Source of the DNA: Nephrocerus scutellatus
Lineage: Eukaryota; Arthropoda; Insecta; Diptera; Pipunculidae
Assembly: GCA_947095585.1 (NCBI GenBank)
Contig: OX352762.1
Span: 48,540,594-48,604,593, forward strand
Reading direction: 5' to 3'
DNA: 64,000 nucleotides
Shown: one piece after another, positions 1 through 9,989 of the stretch
Position numbering within the stretch: position 1 is the stretch's first letter
Layout: each line of letters begins with the position of its first letter
The notes under the pieces: generated by a model
Databases searched by the model: none
The model's input: only the letters and a program-made list of their open reading frames with translations
Told to the model about the DNA's origin: nothing
Translations under genes and position numbers: made by a program

Positions 1-280
1 ATACAATGAAAGGTCCTAAGTGTTTTAGATGCGGTTGTTTCGGGCATATTTTATCCAATTGTGCACAAGCGGCTGATAGGAATAAAGGGCTTTCTCGTTT
101 TTCTTTTTCTAACAATATGACGATGGGCTGGACATCGAGGCGTTAGTGGATACGGGTAGTCAGACGAATTTATTGAGGAGAAAGTGTAAGGTGGATACTA
201 CTTCAAAGACATTCCCAAGTTTGGGTGGGCTGGAAGTGAAGCCTCATGGCAAGATTTACTACGTTTACATGCATGGTTGA
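1..280 (+). pseudogene. LTR-retrotransposon Gag zinc knuckle / protease fragment
   Basis: The frame from the ATG at 6 encodes a retroviral-type zinc knuckle, CFRCGCFGHILSNC (CX2CX4HX4C), and stops at 144-146. A different frame from about 131 reads LVDTGSQTNLL, an aspartic-protease active-site motif (DTG), and stops near 280. Knuckle followed by protease is the Gag-Pol junction of an LTR retrotransposon. The frame change may be a natural Gag/Pol shift or decay. No RT follows, so this is a remnant cut off on its right; its left part lies outside the window. The family is not assigned. Confidence 0.75.
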
Positions 281-703
281 GAGTTTGAGTTAGAGTCGTG
301 TTCAAATTTTAACCTAAGTATTTCAACACAAGGGTTGAAAAGTTGAAATTGGGCTAAGTTGATATGTAGTTCAAATGACAGAAGAAATATTGGCGTCGCT
401 TTATTTATTTCACACAACAAAAAGTGTTAGCAACAGAATGACAACTTTTGTAGAAAAAATTATATTAATTGCTTGTACAAGATATTTTAATTTAATTCAA
501 AAGCAAGTTATATATAGATCAATACTATTGGTCGATAATTATACGAATAAGTACTTAATCGATCCGATTGGTCAATCATACTAATCGTACTTAATTTTAA
601 ACCAGAAGTTTGGGTATAAAAGAAGCTGCTGAGTAGGAAGAATCCGCGAGACTCTGGACAACCCGCAGCCAAGCTAAAGACAGCGGGTTTGTTATAGAGA
701 ACT
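281..703. other. AT-rich spacer with a TATA-like site
   Basis: No protein similarity is recognised; the 69-codon ORF here is AT-rich and looks random. A TATA-like TATAAAAG at about 615 is followed by GC-richer sequence, which could be part of an LTR or a LINE leader. Function is not supported. Confidence 0.4.
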
Positions 704-1573
704 CATGACGTGCATGACTCAATGTTTGGAGCGAAGCATTGAAAACTTTGGTGAATCAAGCGTTATTTCCTTAGATATTTCTAAAGCTTTTAATAGAGTA
801 TGGCATGATTGTGTTATTAATAAGATTCGTGCGCTGAACTTACACTCCTCTCTCATTGCATGGATTTAGGATTATTTATGGAACCGTAAAATAAAAGTTG
901 TATTAAATGGTATATCTTCAGCTTCACATGGGATTAATGCTGGCGTGCCTCAAGGGTCATCCCTGTCGCCCACGCTCTTCTTGATATATATCAACGACCT
1001 GTTGTCTTCTTCAACCTGTGATATCCATTCATTTGCTGATGATACAACACTATCGGCTTCCATTGAGTTTGTCAGTCAAAAAGAATGCAATTTACGCTTG
1101 AATGTTTCGCGTGAATTAATGAATTTGACTATTCTGTCAAATATTCAAGTCATTCTCGATTAAGGCATTTCTAATAGAGTAGAATTTAACCCAAATAAAT
1201 TTCAGTCTTGTCTTTTTTATCAGAAGACAGTTCAACATTATGTTCCACCTGTTATTAATGGTGCCCATATTGCGAGATCTGATTCACTTAAGTTGTTAGG
1301 TTTAAAAGTATCAAGTGATCTTTCCTGGAAGGAACATATTTATGAAATTTCAAAAAGAGCTAGCCAATGTATGGGCTTCATAAGACGATGTAACTTCTAC
1401 TTCACTCCCTCAGAAGTATTAAGATTATATAAATCTTATGTTAGACCAATTTTAGAATTTAATTCATATGTGTGGGGTGGGGCTCCAAGATCGCATTTGG
1501 TTCATCTTGCTGAAGTTCAGAATAGAGTTATACGTTTGATAAACGATGTAACGATTACTTCGTCTCTTGATAC
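704..1573 (+). pseudogene. LINE reverse transcriptase, 5' segment (split by solo LTR)
   Basis: Reading across frames gives LINE RT blocks in order: SLDISKAFNRVWH (motif A region; Asn where AFD is usual), GVPQGSSLSPTLFLIYINDL (motif B), SFADDTTL (FADD catalytic box) and a C-terminal block with LSWKEHIYEISKRASQCMGF and YKSYVRPILEFNSYVWGGAP. An in-frame stop near 868 and a frameshift near 1160 make it non-functional. The text stops at SLDT and resumes at 3605 with LEHRRNVGALSVFY, so the solo LTR at 1574-3604 split it. The LINE at 18818-19410 has the same C-terminal order without the interruption. Group is CR1/Jockey-like; clade not assigned. Confidence 0.85.
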
Positions 1574-1813
1574 TGTAACGAAGTTAATTTGACATCAAAT
1601 TAACGACGTTACAAACCATACGGTTAATATATGTAAATAGCATTTACATAAATAAGTACATACAAACAGAAATTGTAACACAAAAATCACAAAGCAAAAC
1701 GACAAAAGTATATATATATATTTAGTATGGAAAATAAGTAGACAAAACAAAACATATTAAACCGCAGTAAGCAAATAAAGCAAGTAGGGGAAAAACCAAC
1801 CTGACTGCACTGT

Positions 1814-1881
1814 ACGAATAGCACCACAGTAGCACCACCGCTTGAAAATCAAGCGACATGGGAATCAAATCCCACGGTCGT
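1814..1881 (+). other. tRNA-like segment inside the solo LTR
   Basis: A box-A-like TAGCACCACAGTAGC (1819-1833) precedes two hairpins in tRNA order: CGCTT-GAAAATC-AAGCG (1839-1855, 5-bp stem and 7-nt loop like an anticodon arm) and TGGGA-ATCAAA-TCCCA (1859-1874, like a T arm). ACGA (1814) and TCGT (1878) could close a short acceptor. A T-run follows near 1910. Position 33 is not U and the acceptor is weak, so it is not an ordinary tRNA gene. It sits at nearly the same LTR offset as the element at 60521-60593. Confidence 0.5.
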
Positions 1882-2921
1882 CCGATATCAACCGAAAACA
1901 TTATTCTTTTTTCTAAATACAGAAATACTCCTGTCGCGCCCCATGTCATAATAGCAATAATAATAAGAATAATAAAATTAATAACAATAATAAAAATACA
2001 CAAAAGGCATAAATTGTACGTATACGAATATAACTCGTATACGAACAATTTATTTATACAATATTTGGGGAAATAAAATTCCCAACAAACCGAAAGATTT
2101 AAGTAATGACATGGGACGCGAAAACCCACATGTTGATACTTAGAATAGTAAATTTCATTACTTAGATTAATAAAACTTAAATGCACACATTGCACATATT
2201 TTTTTACTTAGATTAATAAAACTCAAATGCACATGTTGCACATATTTCCTATCAAATAAATGTATAAAATTCAAAATAGACACATGCACATGTAACAGTA
2301 TATTTAGTTACCAAATTGTCTTTATAATTATTCACACGACCAGCGCAATGTGCCGACGTCTTATTCTGCAGTATTCTTGTTCCCAGTGCAATGTGCTGAC
2401 TTATTCAGTAGCACAATTTCTTATCACACTTTTGTCATTTATTCCCACGTTCGGTGCACACCTCTGACGTGTGCATTCATATAATATTTTGTTACAAATC
2501 TTAGTCTAGCACTTTTTCATGTGAAACATCCGTTCGAGTTGTCTGGGCTATGCTAGCACTGCACTCAACGAATACATGCTTATGATAAAAAATCATAGTA
2601 TATAAGCTATAAATAAAACGAAATAAATTATCATTCAATTAAAAGGTTCGTAAGAGTTTACTTTAAATCGTCGTTCATTGTCAGTCTTTGCATTCACTGG
2701 GTAATATAAACAAACGTTGCAAGTCTAATTGGTGATACTGGTTTATGTACCATTATCATCAACTATTGTCAAGGTATAAGAACCTTGGTCAATACTAGTA
2801 GACCCAACAACACATCTACATACAAACACCACAATTAACAGGGAAGTGTGGAGAAGAGTACGTCGTCCAAACCAAGACGCCAGTAATTCTCCCATCAGAC
2901 AAACACTCCCTGACCTTTTGA

Positions 2922-3370
2922 AGTGGTATAACCTAAGTGTTGATTGTTTTTGCACTTTTAAAGTTATACCAGGGACTGCGCTGTTCGATACCGAACGCCC
3001 AATATAAGTTCCACATTATACTTTCAAGTACGCAGCCGCAGGTGTTGATTGCTTTTGCATCTGCTGGCTGCTACTTCGAGCCGAGTAGTTATTCTCGAAC
3101 GCCCTCCGTGTGCTCAGTAGTACTTTCAAGTACGCAGCCGCAGATGTTGATTGCTTTTGCATCTGCTGGCTGCTGCTTAGAGCCGAGTAGTTCTTCTCAA
3201 ACGCCCTCCGTGTGCTCAGTAGGACTTTCAAGTACGCAGTCCTGCAGAAGTTGATTGCTTTTGCATCTGCTGGCTGCTGCTTAGAGCCGAGTAGTTCTTC
3301 TCGAACGCCCTCCGTGTGCTCAGTAGTACTTTCATTGCTTTTGCATCTGCTGACTGCTGCTTAAGGCCGG
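2922..3370 (+). repeat. Array of hairpins with constant loop TTGATTGCTTTTG
   Basis: Four units plus a truncated fifth carry the loop TTGATTG(C/T)TTTTG. The first (2926-2971) has inner stem AAGTG/CACTT and outer stem TGGTATAAC/GTTATACCA. The next two (about 3026-3077 and 3132-3173) have GCAGCC-GCAG(G/A)TG pairing with CATCTGC-T-GGCTGC, including a bulged T. The unit near 3240 keeps only GCAGA/TCTGC, and one near 3335 has lost its 5' arm. Units 2-4 are also ~106-bp tandem repeats with GAACGCCCTCCGTGTGCTCA between hairpins. Confidence 0.7.
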
Positions 3371-3604
3371 GTAGTTATTCTTGAACGTCCCACGCGCTCA
3401 GCCTTAGTAATAATACATAGGTAGGTAGCTAAGTATTTTAAGTATTCCCTATTTAAGTATATATTAAGATTGTAAACCGAAAACAAACAAAAATATTAAA
3501 ACGAAAAACACAAAAGAACAAAACTAAAACTTTTTAATTTGTAACATAGAAGCAAGAACGAACCCTGGGTGACCGGCGAGCGTCACTCGAGCTAACAACG
3601 TTCA

Positions 3605-3836
3605 TACTTTGGAGCACAGACGAAATGTAGGAGCTTTATCTGTTTTCTACAAATTCTACAACGGTAGATGTGCTTTAGAAAACCGTTCTCTAGTTCCAGG
3701 TCCTTTTGTCAGTAACGTAAACACTCGTTTAAGGTCCCAACAACATAGATTAGCCTTAAAACTTTTTTCTTTTAGAACCCAACACTTTAAATCCTCCTGT
3801 TTCCCGATTCTTATAATCTGCAAGCCTTCAAATTAG
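3605..3836 (+). pseudogene. LINE reverse transcriptase, 3' segment
   Basis: The ORF reads LEHRRNVGALSVFYKFYNGR, then a diverged tail with RLRSQQHRLALKLF. It continues the LINE interrupted at 1573 and aligns with LEHRRNVSCLSLFYRFFHKR in the LINE at 18818-19410. The last part (FPILIICKPSN) departs from that copy, probably through a frameshift. The downstream 3841-3920 AT-rich tract would be its 3' UTR. Confidence 0.8.
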
Positions 3837-4084
3837 CCGTTAACAACTTTCTGAAGGATGAAGATGAAGGTTGAAGCTGTTTATTGAATATAAAATATAT
3901 ATTAAAAAAAAAATAAACAATATTATCTACATTATTTTTAAAATTTTTAATATTTTCTTGGTCAAGGTTTTTTGTAGTTTTCCCTAGCTTTCATTGATGA
4001 AAGCATTTGGACTCGCGTCTTTTTAGTTTTTCGTGTTCGTTTTTTCGTATTGCTTTTTCAATGAATCAGAGTGAATTCTGAGAA

Positions 4085-4932
4085 AATAAATTGAAAAATG
4101 TTCATATAAATTGTCCAATAGGAGATAAATATGTGTTTAAAATTTGCAGAACATCGGGCTAATTTTTAAAAAATTAACAGATCACCTCTCATCGGAGATA
4201 CACATGTGCTTAAAATTTGAAGAAAATAGAGCCAATTTAAAAAATAAATTACATGGTTCACTCCAAAATTTTTACAGAAAGTACACATGTGCTTAAAATC
4301 GGGCTAATTTTTTAAAAATTTTCATGGGCACCCCTCGGGCCTCAGTGCACGATCAATCCAAAAAAAATTTTTCCCATCAGTGATACACATGTGTTTAAAA
4401 TTTGAAGAAAATCGGGCTAATTTTGAAAAAATTTATATGGGCATACCTCGGGCCTCAGGGCCCGATCAGATCAATCCAAAAAATTTACAAAAAATGTTGT
4501 CCAGCAGTGATAATCAGTGATACACATGTGTTTAAAATTTGAAGAAAATCGAGCCAATTTTAAAAAAAATGTATTTATATGGGAACACCTTTAAAAACAA
4601 TTTTGTCCAATGGAAATACACATGTGTATAAAATTTGAAGAAAATTAGATTAATTTTTTAAAAAATTTATATGGGCACCAGTCGGACTTGAGGCAACAAA
4701 ATCTAATAGAAAGTGTTGTCTTTGGAAATACACATATGCGAAATTGAGAAGAGCTTTCCGTGATAAATTATTACTCTCGGAACGTTGTCACCCATTCGCG
4801 AGAGGTGGGACACCGTGAAAAATACTTTTCGTGTTACTGGGATTCGAACCGCGAACCTCCTGCTCAGTAGCCATGTGCACTTCCACTGAGCCACGGCGCC
4901 CACTGAAGTTAATATAGAGAATTTATTAATAA
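4085..4932 (+). repeat. Dispersed AATTCTCTA-end repeat, copy a (tandem modules)
   Basis: About five degenerate ~110-bp modules are present, each with ATACACATGTG, TTTAAAATTTGAAGAAAATC, GGGCTAATTTTTAAAA and a GC-rich CCTCGGGCCTCAGGGCCCGA, the last partly palindromic. The unit ends with GAAGTTAATATAGAGAATTT at 4913-4932. The same end and modules recur at 12127, 13260, 44195, 46676, 51690 and, reversed, 48455. A SINE-like unit is nested just before the end. No coding capacity is seen. Confidence 0.7.
4745..4901 (-). mobile_element. tRNA-derived SINE-like unit
   Basis: On the minus strand the head GGGCGCCGTGGCTCAGTGG contains a good box A (TGGCTCAGTGG) and, 45-50 nt on, a perfect box B (GGTTCGAATCCC, complement of 4839-4850). 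There is no matching 3' acceptor strand, so it is not an intact tRNA; a non-tRNA body continues to about 4745. Internal pol III promoter boxes plus a body fit a tRNA-derived SINE. The right end abuts the dispersed repeat terminus. The left end and target duplication are not clear. Confidence 0.6.
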
Positions 4933-4979
4933 AAGGCGTAAACCCCGGCCAAAACAGGAAAGTGAGTTTCTTTAATATA

Positions 4980-6277
4980 CAGGGTGACTGACACGAAGTG
5001 TTACCAAAACAAAACGCCACAGAATTTTTATTTGTTGATAAATTTTATCATCATCAAAGTAAAAAATGTTCACAAATATTTAAATTTTCGAATTGCATTA
5101 GCAGTTTTCGATATGGCCAACCTTAGCCGCGATTATGGCCTTCAAACGGCCGACAAAACTATTGCATGCGTCACGAAATTGGCTCTGCGGTATTTTGGCC
5201 CATTCCCGGCGAAGCGCTTGCTTGAGATGATCGACACTTTGGTTTTTTTCCCAACCTTGCTCTTCAAAATCCCCTAAACCGAGAAATCTAGCGGATTTGC
5301 ATCCGGTGAATTTGGTGGCCATTGGGCAGTGGAAATGAACCGCGGAACGTTGTTTCTCAGCCAATCTTCATTGACGCGCGCTTTATGACTCGGCGCCGAG
5401 TCCTGTTGAAATGTCCAGGCTCTCCGGCCGAAATGTTTTTGTGCCCGAGGCTTCAACACATGATCCCGATAAATTTAAGCATTTATCTTGATGCCACGGT
5501 CAAAAAAAAAACCAGCGATGACCGGCTTTCGGCCGTTACGGCGGCCCAAAACATCACCATCGGCGGCGCTTGGTTTCGAGTGGCAATCCGTTGGTCCAAA
5601 TTTTCAGTATAACGGCCGGGCAAGTAAACCCGGTCGTTTTGCTTGTTCACATATTGCTCAATAACGAATGGTGACTCATCGGAGAAAACCAAATTCGGCA
5701 AATCGCCACTTTCGTGCAAGCGTAACAACTCCTTTGCTCTTTCCACTCTAACTTTTTTTTGAGCATCGGTGAGACCATGCGTTTTTTGGAATTTCAAGAC
5801 CTTTAGTCCAAGATGATCTTTCAATGTGTGTTGCATCCGTTCGAGCGAAATGTTCGCCTCACGAGCCATTTTTCTGCCGCTACGGCGCGGATTCCGAGCC
5901 AATTTCGCCTTCATCTTCCGAATGATATCCGGCGATGTTGTAGTGCGTTTCGGTCCACCACCATGGCGTTTTGCAATGTTGACAGTATCGTTATAACGAT
6001 TTATGGTGCGATATACAAACATTTTATTCACATGCATATGTTTTAACTGGTTAACAATCTGCGGCTGTGGTTTTCCAGCAAAATGTAGAGCCATCACACT
6101 ATTACGCTTGAATTCCATTGCGGATAATTTTTTTCTGAATATTTCCCACTAAAATGCTTTTGTACGCTTGTAAGCAATGAAATCAACTGTCATTAGTGTA
6201 AAATTGAGCGCTCTGTCATCACTGGTTTGACAGCAATGACAGTCTGAAGTTGGTAACACTTCGTGTCAGTCACCCGG
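4980..6277 (-). mobile_element. Tc1/mariner-type (DD37D) transposon, copy 1
   Basis: Terminal inverted repeats of about 27 bp begin CAGGGTGACTGACACGAAG on the left, mirrored at 6251-6277, and are flanked by TA at 4978-4979 and 6278-6279, the standard Tc1/mariner target duplication. The 1.3-kb size fits a full-length element with one transposase gene on the minus strand. A second copy with the same ends lies at 16946-18249. Confidence 0.93.
5098..6118 (-). pseudogene. Mariner-type transposase, broken (copy 1)
   Basis: The frame starts MEFKRNSVMALHFAGKPQPQ (helix-turn-helix DNA-binding region). It continues through a GRPR-type linker region (GGGPKRTTTSPDIIRK) to the first catalytic Asp in VFSDESPF. 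The second Asp is in FQQDSAPSH and the third in PDANPLDF, with 37 residues between them (hand count), i.e. DD37D as in maT-like elements. A frameshift at a run of T near 5505-5515 and a 12-bp deletion near 5455 (relative to copy 2) separate the first Asp from the rest, and a stop follows DFSV. The ORF is inactive, but all three acidic residues survive in pieces. Confidence 0.9.
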
Positions 6278-7322
6278 TATATATAAATAAATAAAATCTT
6301 ACCTGGCATCTGCACATCTACACACCCCGAAACAAGAAAGACGTAAAAAGAAGACACCACCTCAAAAGATGAAAATCTACAACAACAAAGGCAAGTAAGA
6401 GGAAGAAAGAAGCAAACTTCATCACATCAACCACAACAAAAAGTAAAGCTGAACCCGGACAGGACCGAAATTAAGTATAATGATCAACACATTTTACAGC
6501 CGTCATAAAGTAAGCTATAATTGATATACATTATACATTTTTACTTTCTTTAACATAGTAAAAGGAACATTTTCGAACTCGGGATTTTTACAGATTTACC
6601 CATTACCGTATCTCAGAAAATGGAAAATGAAAAAATCTCTGTCTGTCTGTCTATACAGCTCTCTACAGCCCAAACGCCTGAAAATTCGTATTTACTTTTT
6701 ACATAAATTGTGAGGGTCCAGATGATTTTGATGGAAATCTGACAGACGGAAGTGACAGTTTACTTAGACAGTTTTTCGAGTTTTTGCAAATAACTCAAAA
6801 AGTATAGCACTTAGGAGAACTCTGTTAAGTGCAAAGAAATTTAAACAAAAAAAAAAAAACAAAATTGAAGAAAAAAAATTAAAAAAAAAAAATTAAACAA
6901 AAAAAAAATTTGGAAAAAAAAATTGAATATACATTTACTAAAGATTCCGGTCCATTTCTTTAAAATACGTATTTTGAAAACGTTTGTATTAGCTTGCTTT
7001 CGTGTGTCTATCTGTGCGGGTGCAATTTTGTAATTGATTTTAAACTAACTTCCAATTGAGCTAGAGACTTTAAACATAGCTCAGAGCTGGATGAACATCA
7101 CAAAAAAAAGACACTAAATCGCAAAAAAATAAAAAAAATAATTCAACGCGAGTTTGCAATTTGTTCAAAGATCAAAGCACAATACTCGTTTAAAACGTTT
7201 TAAACTAAAAATGTATTTTTATTAAACATGTTATTTTTACAATAAATATTTAAATTGAATGAATTTTTTTTAAACGTATATGTGCCTTAAATCTGTAACT
7301 TAAATTAAACATAATATTATAT
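6278..7322. other. Gene-free AT-rich stretch
   Basis: No coding similarity was found. It contains a purine-rich start (6330-6470), a short GTCT repeat at about 6640, and A/T homopolymer-rich DNA at 6840-6930 and 7080-7140. No repeat from elsewhere in the window was recognised. Confidence 0.6.
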
Positions 7323-8072
7323 TGTTACGAAAAGAAGAATCCTAAGATACATCGCAATGTAAATACTGCATACTTAAAATAAGCAAATGCTACGAAAAGT
7401 AGTCGGTAGTGCAGAAGATTCGAATCCTAGATAAATCGCAATGTATAAAAAAATAAATACTAAAAATTAGAACTAAGAAAATACTGCATACTAAAAATAA
7501 GCACTCTTATGTAGCATACTTTTAGGCTGTAAGATTTTAGATTATTTAAAATTTGAAATGTAACCGCCTGCAAGTTTGAATCATTGTGTACTGGCAAGCA
7601 AGTAGTCAAAAACAAGTAGTTTGCCCGGTTTTTGTAAAAGAACATGATTGAACATGAAGTCTATTTTTAGAAGACGACTAATTACATATAAGTGTCGTTA
7701 GTTGTAAATAAGGGAATAAGACTACAATTTTCTGGTCTTTTCTCGATATTTCTGCCTACAATATTGGAAGTTTCTGGAACCTTTTGATTGAGTATAAATA
7801 GAGACGTTAGGCCGAAGTAAGATCATTAGTGAATTGGAATTTAACCAGTAAAGTTCTTGCAAAGCGATTAAGCTACTACCTAAGAGAATTATTGTAAAGT
7901 ACAAGTATTATAAGTGTTCTTTTTTACATTTAAAGTTATCACCAGCATAAATTGTGAACTTGTGTTATTTTTACCGTTTCATTATTAAAGTTGTTATTTG
8001 TAAAGTAATAAACTAATGTTGTGTTTTATTTGCAAAATCGTTTAAGAACTCGAAAGCCTGAATTTCGTTACA
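7323..8072 (+). repeat. 5' LTR of the 7.3-13.1 kb element
   Basis: The 750-bp LTR runs from TGTTACG to CGTTACA. It carries a TATA box (7793-7800) and AATAAA at about 8007. A box-B-like GATTCGAATCC lies at about 7420, near the same offset as the tRNA-like part of the related solo LTR at 58559-59086. Confidence 0.92.
7793..7800 (+). promoter_or_regulatory. LTR TATA box (TATAAATA)
   Basis: TATAAATA lies in GATTGAGTATAAATAGAGAC. ATCATTAGTG about 30 bp downstream resembles an insect initiator. The 3' LTR retains the mutated form TATAAAGA near 12820. It likely drives the genomic RNA of the element. Confidence 0.65.
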
Positions 8073-8074
8073 AT

Positions 8075-8092
8075 TGGTGTTAGAAGTGAGAT
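8075..8092 (+). other. Putative primer-binding site
   Basis: TGGTGTTAGAAGTGAG follows the 5' LTR after two bases. The TGG start complements a tRNA CCA 3' end, as expected for a minus-strand primer site. The primer tRNA is not identified. Confidence 0.65.
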
Positions 8093-8220
8093 TTTGCAAA
8101 ATTGTGAGACAGTAAATTTTGCAAATCGGTGAACAATAAATTAATTGGTGGTTTTCCTCATTTTGATACAGTAAATAAATTAAGTGAAATTTTACAAACC
8201 GTTAAACAGGAAATAACAAA

Positions 8221-8688
8221 ATGGAAAGTTCAATGAACATTAAATCCTATAGTTCCCAGGAGCTTAAAGAAGAGCTTGGAAGGCGAGGTCTAAGCACTGC
8301 CGGAAATAAGCAGGAGTTATTCCTCCGATTGCAACAAGTCGTTAAAGGGGAAAAGGAGCAAGCTGGTAAGTGTTTTCAATCGAGATGGAGTTAGTGGAGC
8401 GAAAATCGTCCACCTAGGAAGAAAAGGGTGGTGTGCCAAACATGGAGGCGATGTTGCAGGTTCTAATGCAACAAATGAATAGCAAGTTTGACCAGCAGAG
8501 AGAACAATTGCAGCGGCAAATTAAACAAAGTGAAGAGTTAAGAAAAGATTTGAATTCTCAAATGCAGCGGCAAATTCAACAATCGCAGCAACAGAATCAA
8601 GATATTAAAAAAGAGTTGATTCAGCAAAAGCAAGAATCGCGACAGCAATCGCAGCAACAGAGTCAGGAGAATAAACAGATGAATTTAG

Positions 8689-8747
<59 letters not shown>

Positions 8748-9925
8748 GTTCCAAATTAAACGAGAAGTTGGAACAGTAAATTCAAGGTCTGAAGAAAGAT
8801 TCGAATTTTCAAATAAGTGACAAGTTGGACCAGCATAGCGAAAAGTTAAAAAAATAATTGGATCGACAAAATCAGCAACAGAGCGAAGAACTAAAGAAAG
8901 AATTGGAGCAGCAAAATCAGCAGTTAAATTCCAAACTGACCGTTAAGTTTGAACAACAAATTCAACAATCGGAAAATCGCAAAGCCAATAAATGAAGAAG
9001 GAATTGAACTCCAAATTCGATCAACAAAATCAGAAGCTGGAAAAACTAAAAGGTTATATAAATAAAGTTCAAGCAACATTTCAAGAAGAAGTGAAAACCC
9101 TCGAGACAAACATTACTGCAAAAGTGAGTGGCCTGGAAGGAAAAATTAAAGAGTTTGAGACCCAGTTGGATAATCGTACCCAATTTTTCAGGGAAAGCCC
9201 TCAACAAAACAGTCCTAGAGTCATTCCAGAATCTTCTAGCAACTAGAAAGGAATATTAAAGCCTCCTGCGTTCGATGGCGAGACAGATTTGAAAATTTTA
9301 AGTCCAGTTTGGAGCTGCGGTACAACATAATGGATGGGGTGCTGAAGAACAGCTAAACTCTCTCATCCTTGCATTGAGAGGCAAGGCAGCAGACGTATTA
9401 CAAATGATTCCAAATGCCGAGATGAGTTCCGGAAGAATTTTGAAGTAGTTAGACTTGCGTTATGGACTGACTCACGGGAGCTAAGCAAAATACAGCTCCA
9501 GATGAAGAAACAGCAACGAAGAGAACGACTTCAGGAACTAGAGCGGGAAATAACTAAGCTAGCCCGACAAGCCTATTGTGGGGTTCCGGTTGGTATCTTG
9601 GACGGATTGGCAGTAGATGCGTTCATCAATGCTATCCGAGATGAACAGTTGAAGCTTCATTTAAGGACAACAGAAAGTCGATGAATAAAGTTTTGGCATC
9701 GGTTTTGGAATACGAAGCAGCTAGAGCCAGTTTGTCTACTGATTGAGTTAGACTGAGCAAGTTGGAAACTGAGGACATCACACAAATAGAAGCCCTCATT
9801 GATGAGAAGATTAAAAAATCCAGAACGACAGGAATTCCACATTAAATTCTTGTCCAAAATGTTTTAGATGCCAGATACCTGGACATTTCATGCGCGACTG
9901 CAAGGAACCAAGACCGGTTCAACCT
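8221..9925 (+). pseudogene. Gag with N-terminal SAP domain, coiled coil and zinc knuckle (broken)
   Basis: From the ATG at 8221 the protein reads SYSSQELKEELGRRGLSTAG, a SAP-type putative DNA-binding helix pair, and soon hits a stop (near 8393). Downstream frames give a long Gln/Lys/Glu-rich coiled coil built of repeated SKFDQQ and QQNQ modules (8433-9246), interrupted by an A55 run. A capsid-like part follows (GILDGLAVDAFINAIRDEQL, about 9595-9680), then a zinc knuckle CFRCQIPGHFMRDC (CX2CX4HX4C, about 9857-9900). Stops and frameshifts separate all pieces. SAP-containing Gags are known in some arthropod gypsy elements. Confidence 0.8.
8689..8743. repeat. 55-base A homopolymer
   Basis: An uninterrupted A run lies in the coiled-coil part of Gag between GAATTTAG and TTGAGTTCC. 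It may come from slippage in Lys codons, a poly(A) insertion, or assembly collapse or inflation. Confidence 0.9.
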
Positions 9926-9989
9926 ACAATGCAACAAGTGAATCGTGTCAAGAGGCCTGAACATTTACGGCAGATAGGCGCATCACAGA

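Larger units (their letters stand above)
1574..3604 (+). mobile_element. Solo LTR (2.03 kb) inserted in a LINE
   Basis: It begins TGTAACGAAGTT and ends with GACCGGCGAGCGTCACTCGAG followed by AACAACGTTCA. Both ends match the 60258-61746 LTR, which begins TGTAACGAAGTT and ends CGTTACA. Flanks ...CTTGATAC and TACTTTGG rejoin to the uninterrupted LINE reading, giving a 3-4 bp target duplication (TAC or ATAC). No internal region is present, so this is a solo LTR left by LTR-LTR recombination. Inside are a tRNA-like segment (1814-1881), a direct repeat near 2157 and 2203 (ACTTAGATTAATAAAACT), a duplicated CAATGTG block near 2345 and 2393, and a hairpin array (2922-3370). Length recalls long-LTR Ty3/gypsy groups such as Ulysses or Osvaldo, but the family is not proven. 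Confidence 0.85.

Noticed and set aside
1722..2195. 157-codon minus-strand ORF with hydrophobic stretches
   Set aside because: It lies wholly inside the solo LTR, its composition follows AT-rich DNA, and no domain or initiation context is seen.
4839..4901. Functional tRNA gene on the minus strand
   Set aside because: Box A and B are good but the acceptor 3' strand does not pair and a non-tRNA body follows; better explained as SINE-like.
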